Assembly (NCBI GenBank): GCA_016584305.1
Contig: JACEEZ010001777.1
Span: 485,354 to 549,353, forward strand
Length of the DNA: 64,000 bases
Direction of reading: 5' to 3'
DNA from: Chionoecetes opilio
Lineage: Eukaryota > Arthropoda > Malacostraca > Decapoda > Majidae
The notes under the pieces were generated by a model. The model was not told the DNA's origin, ran no database searches, and saw nothing but the letters and a program-made list of their open reading frames with translations. Shown here piece by piece: positions 25,393 to 36,390 of this stretch (position 1 is the stretch's first letter; every line of letters begins with the position of its first letter). Position numbers and translations under genes: made by a program.

Positions 25393-25662
25393 CTGTCGGG
25401 CCCCGCCGAACACGAGTTCGCCCTGCACAAACTCGCACTTACACGAATAGGTAAAAATCCCATGACTTGCCGAACACGAGTTTTCTTGCGATAACACAAA
25501 TTTGAATTTCCCGGAGGATGTTTTTTCGATGCTGTCGGCGGGCCCTTTTGCCGGGACAGCCTGGGCACGCTCAGCCTGGGCCGCCAGAGCTGCTAACACG
25601 TAGTCTTTCCCCTCTCTTGCTCGTGCTGGGTGTTGCCTCACGTGTTGCTGCTCCTGCTGGCC

Positions 25663-28125
25663 ATGTCTTCCAAACGTTCGGCTCCACCTACTCCAGGGTC
25701 AAGCGAGAAGAAGAGGAAAGTGTTGTCCTAGCGGAGAAGATGGATGTGCTTGCTGTGATTGATAGTGGCCTAGGGTGGTCTGCTACGGGCCAAGTTTGGC
25801 CTGCATGAGGCCACTGTTCGTACCATCTGGAAGACCCGTTGGAAAAAATAAGACAAAGCGTGCGAGGGGAGTGCTGATGTCTCTAGCAAAGGGGGCTTCT
25901 GTGAGCCGACGGACCCGCTGCTAGAGAAATGGAGAAAATACTGAACAGGTGAGTTAATGATTTTTCATATAAATAAAGTTTATTTATTGTGTGTGTTGCT
26001 ATAGTGGTGTGCTAACAGGTGCTCGGGTGGTGTGTAAGGGTGTTACAGGTGAAATTAATTATTATTCATATGAATAAAGTATGTTTATTTACCCTATGTT
26101 ACTACGTTATATTACTACGGGGTGTGGTGGTGTGTGTGGTGTGTGTACTGCAGGTGTGTTAAAGTGCTGCGGGGTGTGGGCTGTGTGAGGATGTGTGTGT
26201 TGTGTGTGTGCGGTAGTGCAAGGTGTGTAACAGGTTGCGGGGTGGGGCTGGTGGCGTTGGGTGTTGTGTGTGTTGTGTGTTGTGTGTGTTGTGTGGTGTG
26301 TGTGTGTGTGTTGTGTGTGGTGGGTACGTGCAGGGGGTAGCATATGATGGTTTTGTGTTGAGATACGTTTACAGTACCATTGTATTACGATTGTTTTTTC
26401 TTGTCATTTAAAACCCTAAAAGGGATATCAGAGCAAGTGGACCAGCGAAGAGCAACTGGCCCGGGGTAGCCATCGGGAAAAGGCGAGGAGCTCTACGCCC
26501 TAGCAGAGAAGGAGCCTTCTGGACCCCCCCTGCCCCGGGTTTATTGCCAGCCTGGGTGGTTCCATAGATTCAAACAGCGTTTTTAGCCTGCACACATTGC
26601 TTGCACAGGTAAAACTTCATATATTTTCACACTTTATCTATCTATATTGACTCGTGCTATATTCCGTAATGAGAGCATTAAATATTTTTTCACACTTCTA
26701 CTATCTTCTATTGACTTGCATATTCCCATAATGAAAAGGTTTTTTCTCGTTTTTTTTTCAAGGTGAGAGTGGGTCAGCTGATAAGGAAGGGGCGCAGGCA
26801 TAACCAGCACCTTCAGTCCCCCGATTAAGACAGTGACTTACCTACCTGAGCAGGTGTTTTTAACGCGGACAAAACTGGCCTATTTTACAAGAAATGGCAA
26901 TAGGACTTACATCCACAAAGGAAGTCAAAAGTTACCAGATTCAAGGCCCTTTAAGGGATGTCTTACACTGCTTTTTGTGGGGAAGCTGCAGGGGACGCAA
27001 GATTAAACCGCTCCTTGTGTATCGTGCTGCCAACCCACGTGCTCTGAAGGACTCAACAAGCGTTTTCTGAAATGGTATGGAAATCAAACAAGAAGCATGG
27101 GTGACAGCGAAAGGTTGTTTGAGGAGTGGTTCCACGACATTTTGTGCCAGAAGTTGCGCTCTACATTTTCCAAGAAAATCTTGGCTTTAAGGCGTTTGCT
27201 AGTGGATAATGCTGGGGCACACTTACAGGCATTAACTGGACCTCCGAATGTTGCGTTTTCCTTACCTTCCCCAAGGACAAACTTCCCTGTTGGCACCGAT
27301 GGAAATGGGTGTGATCAAGACTCGTGCAACTACCAGAGGGCGTGTACAGAGAAGCACTCAAGAGGATGGAAGAACGACAGCACGATGACTCTCAAAGGAC
27401 TTCTGGAAGCATACCCAACAACATCCGAAAATGCTTTTTTTGACCATCAAGCAGGCATGGGATGAAGTGAAGCCAAGCACCCTTAAGCCTGTTGGGATGC
27501 ACTCTGGCCTGAGTGTGTCAACGACTTCAAAGGGTTCCCTGCAGTCACTCAGCAAATGAAGGACATTTTAGACCTGGCACACACTGTTGGGGTGAAGGGT
27601 TCTCTGACTGACTGAGGAGGATGTGGGCAAACTCATTGACTCCCCTGGAGCAGAGCCTTCAGTGGAAGAGATTATCCAATGAATGAGGATGACCAAAGCA
27701 GGTGATGATGCTGATGAAAAATGACGACACAGAGACAAGGCCTGTGTTTACCCTCATGAAAATTTAGAAACTTGCGAGGGAAGCAGATAACTTGACAGAG
27801 CTCTTCACTGACCAAGATACCCGGAGAGGGGCATCAAGTTCAAGAGAGTTGTGGATGAAGGGCCCTTTTACCCTACAGGAAACTTTAAGGAGCATGGAGG
27901 CCTCTGCTTGCCCAAAAGCCCATCACAGCTTTCTTCAAACCATCTCCAGCCCGCACACCAGCCAAGAAGCATTCTACACCTGCTACACCTCCTGGGTTTA
28001 CTACACCAGCCAGGCAGCCCGTTACTCCTGCTACACCAGATTTAAAACTACCTCATCAATGTCATCTGTCTCTCCCATTCCCCTTATGTGGCTTTGATGA
28101 TCCAGATGATACAGACAGTGAGTGA
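25663..28125 (+). pseudogene. Tigger-like transposase with two apparent introns, frameshifted
   Basis: ATG at 25663 starts MSSKRSAPPTPGSSEKKRK, then a one-base frameshift before AEKMDVLAVIDSG and a helix-turn-helix region ending HEATVRTIWK. GAACAG/GTGAGT at about 25945 looks like a splice donor, with a GT-rich intron to about 26418. Exon 2 has ELYALAEKE-like and GFIASLG.. remnants. A second intron runs from GTAAAAC (about 26609) to TTTTTTTCAAG (26761). Exon 3 has VFNADKTGLFYKK (first D), LLVDNAGAHLQAL (second D) at 27197-27235, and PMEMGVIKT near 27297, where the family has PMDMG: the third catalytic residue appears as E. A proline/threonine-rich tail ends FDDPDDTDSE-stop at 28125. Several frameshifts make it inactive. 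Confidence 0.85.
25939..26418 (+). other. GT-rich putative intron 1 of the transposase
   Basis: Bounded by GAACAG/GTGAGT and CCCTAAAAG/GGATATC. The interior has a partial duplication (GGTGAGTTAATGATTTTTCAT and GGTGAAATTAATTATTATTCAT) and a long GTGTGT/GTGGTG stretch (26110-26335). Splicing is inferred from consensus sites and from interrupted protein homology. Confidence 0.5.
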
Positions 28126-28513
28126 TCTCCACCCAGCACAACCGCCATGCCTCCTGCTACACAGCCAAGCAGCCTGTTACCTCTATTTTTTTTATAGTTA
28201 ATGAAAAACCATTTTCTAGTTTTAAGGTATTTTTATTATTAATAAAAAATATTAATTGTAATAACAGTTGTTTCTTCATCTTTTTCACCCAAAAATAGTT
28301 GTAAACATTTTTTACCCTCCAAAATGAGGGTCTGGGAACGTAACCTATTTTTTTACTTATCAAAAAAAAGTGAAATTTTTTTTGACCCCCCAAAAAGTGA
28401 TGGTCTGGGAACGTAACCCCTATTTCCTATTGACCTTTTATTCGCCGAACACGAATTTTGCCGGGCACGACGGGGTCAGGACCGAAACTGTCGTGTTCGG
28501 CGGGGTCCGACAG

Positions 28514-28784
28514 TATATTATTAGGGGTGTCCCAGGCTTGTTTAGTAGAAAATCAAATAATGATATCAAGTCCGCACATGCTGCTCTGGTTCCTTGTCAA
28601 ATAAAAGTGATTCCACCAAATTTTCTGAAAATTGGCAATATTTAATTGTCAACAAACAAAGGGTTTGATAGCTCCTCTAAGATTTGACCCATTATCTGCA
28701 TTCTGATCACTCATCGTGTTCAGAAGAGCCTAGGTACAGGGAAACAAATGTGAAATATCTGTTATGTTTATTTAGTTATTTATT
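28514..28784. other. No recognised feature
   Basis: AT-rich sequence between the Tigger element and the minus-strand pseudogene. I could not identify the end of the element carrying that pseudogene here. Confidence 0.4.
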
Positions 28785-30998
28785 CCTACTCCAACACCTT
28801 CTTCTTGAGTTCCGCCTTCGTTTTTTTAGGGAAAAGCTTTCGTGTGGAGGCGGGCAAGCTTCAAGAGGAACTGGTTGCCGTTCGTCCTTCATCCGGTTGC
28901 CGAGGAAGCTTTAATGAGGGCTATTCCTCATTCTGGGGAAGTCGTTCGTGACCTTCAGGAACCAGCTCGTTCTTCGCGCACTTGAAACACGAATCCGTGT
29001 TCCATGTTTCAGGACTCAGCTCAAGGAAGGTCGGTTTGCTGGCCTCCTGTAGACTTTTCAAGACCTGCATCGACCACACTGAGCAGAAGGCGAAAAGCGG
29101 CCTGTTGAGATTGATTGGTGTATTCGACTCGGGGCGCCGTGGATTCTTGGTCGTCGAAGGACGCTTCATCCCCTCTACCATCTCCGCCTTCTGCCCCGGG
29201 CTGATGCGGTCATCGAAGATGGCCAGTCCGATCAGGTTCTGGGAAAGGTACCAGAGATGGCGCCGCAGGGCATGTTCCGTGACCGACGCAACCCCATCGT
29301 CGCAGATCCTCTTCACGTCAGTGATGAAGTCCGGGTCGTTCTTGGCTGAGTAGGCGGAAATCATTGCCTCATTCCAGTATTTCGCATTAGACCATGGTCA
29401 CAAAGAACGCAACTCGACGGATCCCGCCAACTCCCGCCTGCTCATCTCTAGTTTGGTCATGGAAGAGCATAATCTTCACGGCGTAGAGGCCTTGGCCATC
29501 CATCTGGCCATGGGGTAAGCACCAGGAGCAGGGAAAGGGATGTAGGGACTCCTCCTCCGAGGTAGGCCACGCTGAGCAGGATGATCTCTTTGTAGTTTTT
29601 TCGCGTGGATGATTCCCACAGTCAAGCAGACGTTTCAAGTGACCGAGCATCTCAAGGCAGTGAGCTTCTTCGTCGGATGACAGAGCGGTCGGCTCTGGTC
29701 AACGATAGGCCAACATTCTGGAGCCTCTTAAAAAGGGCGATGTTAGGGCCAGATGATGGACCCATGCAAGCCTCGAAGACACCTTCAGAACAACTTCCAG
29801 GAGTGGTGGGGCATGCCAACCACACCAGGGGCTTCTCCAGTGCACGTTAAATCCTGATACACCTCCTTGAACCATCCCCGTGTTGGCCGCTATCGTGTTG
29901 AATGCCTTTCCCAATGATGTTGCCCTCCAAGCTGCTTTCCCGCACCAGCTTCAAGACGGTTTCCGCAACAGCTTGTCCTGCCCCGTCTGCAGACAAGGAA
30001 CACCCAGAAGTTCCCCCGTATCCTCCCGGACACCAAGACGCCACCCCCCTCCTCCAATGACCTTCCGTCCGCTAGACTGGGTAACAACTTGCCGTCCCAA
30101 GGGCACGACCAAAGGGACTTCAGGCTTAAAGGGAGAGAGACATGGCAATCTCTTTCGCGGTTCTTGACTCTGGCCCGGTGGATCGACGAACGGGACACAG
30201 TGATATGTTCGATGTCTTTGGTCGGGGCTCATTGCAGCAGCGGCGTAGGAGGATGTCGCAGCACGGATGGACAGATTGTCGCGCTCCCCAAGCAAGGGTC
30301 AGCCCCTTTTGTGAGCTTATTCTCCTTACGAGGTCGACGGCGTGGACATTTAGCTGGTGTCGGAGCTTTGAAGTCGTAGTCCTCAGTTTCTTCGTTGACG
30401 ATGAGGATGTAGTTACAGTAGAAGACTCCAAAGCCACGTCACGATCAAGAGTGGTGACGAAGCAGCCGCGTCCCTTTTTCTTCATCTCCTCCATCCTTTG
30501 TCTCTTACGTCGCTTCTCCTCAGTCCGCTCGCTTCAGCTTCTCGTCCACGCCAGCCATCGAGCAGCTCTGCCGGTCCTCCCTCTGAGCCTCCAAGAATCC
30601 TTGTCTTCTTCGGGGGTCTTCGCTTCCATTGCCTTGGAATGTGCGATGTCGAACATGTCTTCGAGGCGGTCTCTGAGATGCATCTCTTAATTTCTTCCGT
30701 CTCGACTTCCGTGACTTGGATTCGCCAAGGCCCCGTAACTCCTCGTACAGTTTTGAGGATCTTCTTCTTCACCCACGACACATCCGACGTCGGAATGTTT
30801 GCACGTCGCCACACTTCCAGACCTTCTCAGCGGTAGAAACTGCTGCAGCAAAAAGAACCTCCTTCTGGATCTTGTGGTGGAACAAAACACCTGGAGAACC
30901 TCGCCTTTCGACGGAAAGACGATTTCCCGGGAATGACAATGTTGGGGATTTCTCCAGTAGCCATACCACGTCCTAGATCGTCTTTCACACGCCATCAC
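28785..30998 (-). pseudogene. Unnamed repetitive protein family, transposase-like layout
   Basis: The minus strand, read 30998 to 28785, gives consecutive conserved blocks in shifting frames: KVWKCGDV (about 30850), SSIHRARV (30190), WDGKLLP (30090), VLVSG and LLGVPCLQTGQ (30030-29985), a block reading NTIAANTGMVQGG (29905-29860), ACHHH-type sequence (about 29805), GQKAEMVEGMKRP after the intact block RRHLWYLSQNLIGLAIFDD (29285-29195), SPETWNTDS (29005), and a tail NQFLLKLARLHTKAFP with a lysine-rich end and stop near 28785. I recall this motif order from unnamed multi-copy proteins in invertebrate genomes. The order (WDGK, D..AANTG, CxHH, HLWYL) resembles hAT-like RNase H-fold transposases, which is an inference. 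The region is GC-richer than its neighbours. At least five frameshifts make it nonfunctional as assembled. Confidence 0.6.
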
Positions 30999-31048
30999 TT
31001 AGACCTGGGAACACAAAAGAGACCAGAATACAGTTTACAGAATACAGA

Positions 31049-31340
31049 ATACCCGGTCATGCCACCCCCTGTGTCCCCCCGATGCACTCGCAAACGAAGG
31101 AGAGTTTAATGGGCAGCGTGTGGGTGTTCTTAGGCTACTCAACAGGGCGAGAAAGATTTTAAGTGGATTTTTCAGCCCTCACAAGGATCGAACTCGGATC
31201 ACTGGAACGCCACTCGGTGACTTCTTTCTTTTCTTGTGACCTTTTTTGCTTAGTATCACTTTTGTAGATCATCTGTCAAGCTCATGCTCGAGCTTGACAT
31301 ATATCTTGACGCTAACCCTCTGCTACCACCTCCCATAAAA
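31049..31340 (-). repeat. SINE-A with an insertion between A and B boxes
   Basis: Read on the minus strand, the head GGGAGGTGGTAGCAGAGGG and GTTAGCGTCAAG is followed by a roughly 110-bp stretch with TGTCAAGCTCGAGC-type palindromic sequence, then GAGTGGC, the B box GTTCGATCC-like GAGTTCGATCCTTG, and the body. The same interruption is present in the copy at 63278, so it predates duplication of the host element. Confidence 0.7.
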
Positions 31341-31936
31341 GACGTACGGGACACGTCTTCCTTCTTTGCTTAGTATAGTAATATAATAGGCTTAGTATAG
31401 CTTGTAGTTTTGCTTTTTTTTTTCCATTTGTTTGTATTTTTCTCTACAGGAGCAGCCGGTGCGCATAAGATAGGTAACACCTCGAAATAAGTAGCACCTT
31501 ACCTTACAACCCCCGCCGTTCCTTACTATTTACCTCAAAAAACTCCTTAAAAGTGATTAACCATGAAGTGTGTGGTATGTGGTTTCTGGTGGTACTGGAG
31601 GAGACAGGAGAGAAGAGAGGAAGGCATTGTGACAGTGTTATTGCCGTATAACACTGTCCCCACAACCATCACTGACAAAATTGTGTCAAGCTCACTCACT
31701 CAGACCAAAACAGCATCCGCTGGGTGAAATCCCAACCCCAAGCTCAATCTCAAGCTCCTCTCCTCCCTCCTCTTCTCTATGTAGTTTGGCCTTAGCCACC
31801 AAACCCCGGGGGGGGTCACAAACCCAGGTAAACGCCCAGTACCATTCACTGCTGGGTGGACAGGGGCTTGGGGCATTTTTTAGGATATTTGGGGGGGAAA
31901 AAGTGAGTCTTATAAACTGTAAATACGGTAGGTACA

Positions 31937-32062
31937 CAGCCTCAAATTAACCTCCAGGGCCTACCATCCACCCCTGGTAGGTCACTGCCTAACGGCGCTG
32001 TAGGCGCCCCAAAACCCCACACACACACACACAACACACACAAAAAAAAAAAAAAAAAAAAA
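31937..32062 (+). repeat. SINE-A 3' end fragment
   Basis: CCTCCAGGGCCTACCATCC, then GGTCACTGCCTAACGGCGCT, followed by (CA)n and an A tract. Only the tail of the SINE is present. Confidence 0.8.
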
Positions 32063-32197
32063 CGGACTAAATAAGCATTTTTTTCAGTGTTTTAATACCG
32101 AGTTTCGCGATCCCCCGAGTTTCGCGTTATGCCTCCGGAAGAAAGCAAGCGCAAAACTCAGGGGGTAGTATATATATATATATATAAAATATATATA

Positions 32198-33359
32198 CAG
32201 CAAAACCTCTCGTTTCGGACCCTTATTATTCGGACATCAAAATTAGTCCGGACTCCTCCTACTCCTCTCCTTTTTTTTTCCAGGCAGCAGGCAGAGCTTT
32301 CATGATCCATCTTGAGCATATACTTTTGTATACTGTAATTGTGGGTTTCTTTGTTGTGTCTAAATGTTGTATTGGCGAGTGATCTGAGGCCATTGAGCCT
32401 TAGGCCCAGATCCAGCAACGGAGGTGGTATCTCCAGCTACCACCCGCTCTCCCACCAGCTAGATACTACCTGCCCTTACTACCGTATCCAGCAAGCCTCC
32501 CTCGGTAGGTAGTAAACGGGTAGGAAGGCCCTGACTGGCTTGGGTGAGTAATGACGTGATCAAACTTGTCATCAGTCACCAGACAATAACAAACTGTTTC
32601 TATTACTTCTTGACCAATCACAAGTCAACAAGACGTGTGACACGGCCTTTAAAGGTCATGTCACACGGACACTTTTTCCGTTAGTGTTACAGGCCTGCCG
32701 TGGTAAGAATGTTTTCCCCGTTTCCCCAAGACCTTTAAAAAACCCTTATCTAAGGTGACACGCAGTGCTACACTGACCTAAATAATGACACGTGTATATA
32801 ACAGCTCACCATAATCACTACGATGTATAATAGTGAGTAATAAGACGTAAAACCCTGTCCACCCTGCTGTTAAGCGGCTTGCCCCGCCCGGCACCCTGCC
32901 TACCTCTCAGGACAACACGTTGTCATCCGCCTCACCTGTGCCTTCCTGAAGAAGACAGGTCAGCTACCATGCCTGTGATAGCATCATAGGATATCACCAG
33001 GGATCATAGGGCTCCTCAAGGGATCCTCACAGCACAACTAATAACACCAAGAAGGAGGAGGAAATCTCCGCCATCATGATACTGCTGCCGGCTTCCGCTG
33101 CCAAACGTAGGACTGACAGTACTGTAAACTATACCTGTACAGTACTGTATTATGTATTTTTACTGTAATTTATTTATTTACATGATTTATCTCATGTTTA
33201 TTGATATTTGCATGGCTTAGATATGTTCTGTATTCACCTAGAATTATTTTAAATTATTATTATTATTATTTCTATTTTTTCATTCCCGCATTATTCGGAT
33301 CCTTGCATTACTCAAACAACCCCTTGGCCCAATTAGCCCAAAAATGAGAGGTTTTACTG
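32198..33359. mobile_element. TIR element, CAGCAAAACCTCTCG family, with LINE and shared modules
   Basis: The left end CAGCAAAACCTCTCGTTTCGG and right end GGGCCAAT..AAATGAGAGGTTTTACTG are imperfect inverted repeats flanked by TA. It contains a module (CTTATCTAAGGTGACACGC at 32747) also found in the 7705 and 33925 elements, and a LINE C-terminal fragment (32895-33030) including CTCACCTGTGCCTTCCTGAA. No transposase is seen. Confidence 0.75.
32895..33045 (+). pseudogene. LINE C-terminal fragment and 3' UTR
   Basis: CACCCTGCCTACCTCTCAGG, then GTTGTCATCCGCCTCACCTG, aligns with codons for VIRLTCAFLRKTGQLPCL in the fragment at 55878-56582. It continues through the shared 3' UTR (GTGATAGCATCATAGGATAT, CACCAGGGATCATAGG). 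It lacks the zinc-finger and RNase H parts. Confidence 0.7.
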
Positions 33360-33924
33360 TAATATTAATTCACAGCGCGCAAAGTATTTTTCGGACTCAA
33401 AACACAGCGCTTCCATAGGGGAATTGAAATGTCCTTATGCAGCCTATGATTCCGGAGAGATATCTTAATAGGCAGCTTTTTTAAGGCAGGGGCATCGTAA
33501 AAGCCCGTTGGGAATGTTCAGAGGGATTGTAAATTTTAAGACGAAGCTTTAAAAATGATCGCCTTCCTTCCCGCGAGTAATTTTTAAAAGACGCGCATTG
33601 GTATAAAAAAACTTTTTTTCATAATGAGTGGCAAGAAAAGACCCAAAAAAAGCAGCAAATTTGTTATTTTATCTTCACGGGGAGAGAGGCCAGGGGAAGA
33701 AATTCAAAGGGTGTGGACGTTAAGGAGATGTGTGCATGTGGGGGGAAAATTTTCACGGTGGGTTGCACCGTCGCGACAGCCCCGACACCAAAATTATAAG
33801 GGAAAAGGGGGGGATGTAAAATCATATAGCAATATTTTTTTTGTCTTAAATTTAGGGTGGGCACCATTTGAAAATTTCATGACATTTTGGGTGCTTTCGA
33901 TGTTTTTGTTTTTTTTTTATATTA
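33360..33924 (+). pseudogene. Possible jerky/Tigger N-terminal remnant in low-quality sequence
   Basis: ATG at 33624 gives MSGKKRPKKSSKFVIL, and with frame changes the following bases read EIQRGVDVKEMC. This resembles the basic start and first helix of CENP-B-type HTH transposases (compare 44735 and 49934). Runs of A, T and G here look uneven, so frame assignment is unsafe. I saw no clear element ends on the left. Confidence 0.35.
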
Positions 33925-34625
33925 GACCGCTTTCGCCCCTCGAATTGTCAAGTCAAATTATTGTATTATTTTTTCCCTTTTTTTTTTAGAATGCTTGGGG
34001 TTTTTAAGGGGTTTTTATGTACACATATTAAGATATAATATTATAAGGAAAGGAGCCTGTGTTGCTAGTGATTTAGTGGTAGAAGGTGTGTATTGTTTAA
34101 AATAGTGACTATTAGTGTTATGGCGTGGCCGCTGCTATGTCTCCCTGTCACCTCAACCCCCTAAATCACCCTTATCTAAGGCGACACGCAGTGCTACACT
34201 GACCTAAATAGTGACACGTGTATAGAACTGCATTTCACAACCATATAATATACATAATAATGAAGCATTAGTAAATGATAATAAGCAATACCTTTGGAAA
34301 AGCACGGCTGAATCTGGCTCGTGGTAATTTGTTTCCCTTTCACTAGAGCTTGAGCTTGACTAGCTACACGGCTTGTTGTGTTTGTGATTATTTTTTCATT
34401 ATTTCACTTTGTAGGAGCGGCCCAAAATTCAGCATGTAGTGCCAGTCACTGTTTACCTCCCAACATGCTACACAGTCTGGTTTTGTTTGTAATTATCTCA
34501 TTTATTTCACAATTTTCGGTTTTTTCATATTTTTTTCCCCCTTGGGAAAATACCCTCGCTATAACGGACATCGGCTAAACGGACTCCTCCTCCCCCCCTT
34601 TAGTCCGTTATACGAGGTTTGACTG
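33925..34625 (+). mobile_element. CAGTCAAACCTCGATA-family fragment with right end
   Basis: Matches the interior of 49186-51804 and the reverse of 7705-8529: TTAGACCG..CTCGAATTGTCAA, GTGTTGCTAGTGATTTAG, CTTATCTAAGGCGACACGC, then GTAGTGCCAGTCACTGTTTACC. It ends in TACGAGGTTTGACTG followed by TATG. The left end is missing. Confidence 0.75.
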
Positions 34626-34656
34626 TATGTATATATAATATATATAATATATATAT

Positions 34657-35473
34657 TAGTGATGGGCCGAATATTTTCGCATTCGCATTCGCAATTGCGT
34701 ATATTCGCATGTTTTTCAATATTCGCATTCGCATTCGCACTCCCACTCGTAGTTGATTGCGAATATGCGAATAATTTGCCCAAATCAATAAATTTCAAAT
34801 TTTTTTAAATAATAACAAGTGAATATAATATTACAGAAAAAAACATTTAAATAAATTAAAAGTTAGCCAAAGTTAGTTAACAGAATTGGGGATGAGGCGT
34901 AGTGGTAGCCAAGGCCATAGTCCTTGAACACTAACTCCATCCTCCACCCTTCAACAGAGTAAAGCAGCAGCTACTCTCAAGGTCACTGTTACTGAACTCA
35001 ACTCATTGCCTCGTGCGGTATACTGCAGTAATGAAGCATCTTCTCTGTCACCCAGGAACACAATCAACTTTCTTTGAAAGAGAACAGTGTTGCAGCAACC
35101 TACTGCGTTATGACGTCCAGTCACACCAGTGTGGTTTGGGATTATTTCAAGATTATCTCCAGTGATATTGCACAGTGTAAACTTTGCAATAACAATTATT
35201 CATGTAAGATATTATCAAGTAAGTATTCGTGTAAGAGTGTGTCCTCGTCCCACAACCTGGCAACATAGAAAATTGAAGGGAATTTATTTTATACATTCAT
35301 TTTTTTATGGCTGAACTCTTACAATACATACAAAATATATAAGTTACCTGTATGATATCAAAAATACTGTATTACGGTACTTGAAATGTTATGTAATATT
35401 CGCAATTCGCAATATTAAAACCAAATATTCGCATTCGCATTCGCGAATACAGAAAATAGACATTCGGTCCATC

Positions 35474-35477
<4 letters not shown>
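34657..35477 (+). mobile_element. hAT-like element with ATTCGC-rich ends
   Basis: TAGTGATGGGCCGAAT on the left and ATTCGGTCCATCATTA on the right are inverted repeats of hAT style. Just inside both ends are repeated ATTCGC hexamers (34675-34745 and 35398-35450), giving extended inverted subterminal repeats. It carries a BED zinc-finger remnant. Flanks are (TA)n, so the 8-bp duplication usual for hAT cannot be resolved. Confidence 0.7.
35074..35268 (+). pseudogene. BED zinc-finger N-terminus of a hAT transposase
   Basis: TSSHTSVVWDYFKI followed by AQCKLCNNNYSCK contains the aromatic W.YF start and CxxC pair of BED fingers, common at the N-terminus of hAT transposases. The downstream His pair is not clearly kept, and the frame ends shortly after. 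The DDE part is absent. Confidence 0.55.

Positions 35478-35557
<80 letters not shown>
35478..35557. repeat. (TA)n microsatellite
   Basis: A TA repeat between the hAT-like element and the next TIR element. Confidence 0.95.
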
Positions 35558-35633
35558 CAAACATCGATTTCCCGGACTAATAGGGGGAAACACTGGTCCG
35601 GGAACCGCAAAAGTCCGCGAATCGCAAGTAAAG

Positions 35634-35726
<93 letters not shown>

Positions 35727-36390
35727 GCATATATATATATATAGAGAGAGAGAGAGTGCGATGCCATTACCCACCCCCGGACGTTTATCCTACTCTAGTA
35801 TTTACTGTCCGGCAACCGACAATATCAACTACCCCGCCGCGGACTTTTACGTCCGCTGAGCATGCAGCCACCTGGCGGGAGGCAGCAGAAAGTGTTCAAT
35901 AGTCTCAAGAGACGTTCCTGCACCAGGGGCAGTGGGGGTCAGGGGACTAACGGAGGCTGTGCAGGTGAACCGTGAGTGTCGTGTGCCCAAATGTAAACAA
36001 TACGACCGCTGAGCATGCTGCCAACTGGCGGGAGGCAGCAGAAAGTGTTCAATAGTCTCAGAAATGTTCTTGCACCAGGGGCAGTGGGAGTCAGGTGACT
36101 GACGGAGGCTGTGCAGGTGAACCGTGAATGTTGTGTGTCCAAATGTAAACAATACGACCGCTGAGCAGGCTGCCACCTGGCGGGAGGCACGGACACTGAC
36201 CAGGGGTGACAGGAGACGCTCGGACCGCCGGACAACTTGTTCAATTTACGAACAGGACCAGGCATTTCAACGTAAAAAAAATTAAAAAAAAATAAAAAAT
36301 TGCCCATGACTGACATATCCCCGGACCTCGGATTTTGTCCGGCAAATCCGATATCCGGGAAATCGAGGTCCGGGAAATCGAGGTTTGTGT
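35558..36390 (+). mobile_element. CGATTTCCCGGAC-family TIR element with LINE-derived tandem units
   Basis: The left end ACAAACATCGATTTCCCGGAC and right end GTCCGGGAAATCGAGGTTTGT are inverted repeats, with CCGGACCTCGGATTTTGTCC just inside the right end. A (TA)n block (35645-35745) sits about 80 bp inside the left end, as at 9739. The body holds two units of about 155 bp (35860 and 36020 onward) matching the reverse strand of the LINE Cys-rich region (ETIEHFLL). Confidence 0.85.

Larger units (their letters stand above)
25393..28513 (+). mobile_element. Tigger/pogo-type DNA transposon, near full length
   Basis: The left end CTGTCGGGCCCCGCCGAAC and right end GTTCGGCGGGGTCCGACAG are inverted repeats flanked by TA. 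CGAACACGA motifs repeat inside both ends. At 3.1 kb it is the only element in the window with coding remnants from N-terminus to C-terminus. Upstream flank is (TA)n; downstream is TATATTAT. Confidence 0.9.
31049..32170 (-). mobile_element. GAGTTTCGCG-type composite element, inverted copy, one end lost
   Basis: This is the reverse complement of most of 62435-63400, with the same parts in the same order: SINE-A with an internal insertion (31049-31340), a middle segment (CTTAGTATAGCTTGTAG, TACTGGAGGAGACAGGAG), a SINE-B piece (31790-31880), an end of the GTATTTTACAG family (31900-31935), a SINE-A tail (31937-32062), and the terminal arm ending GGGGTAGTA at 32170. The other terminus is not present. 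(TA)n follows. Confidence 0.8.

Noticed and set aside
29880..30690. Plus-strand frames of 86-182 codons
   Set aside because: They are antisense shadows of the minus-strand family, whose conserved motifs are in the minus frames.
35372..35902. Tyr-Ile repeat frames in TA tracts (also 9485-9892, 20048-20541, 24771-25568)
   Set aside because: A direct translation of (TA)n; no coding support outside the microsatellite.
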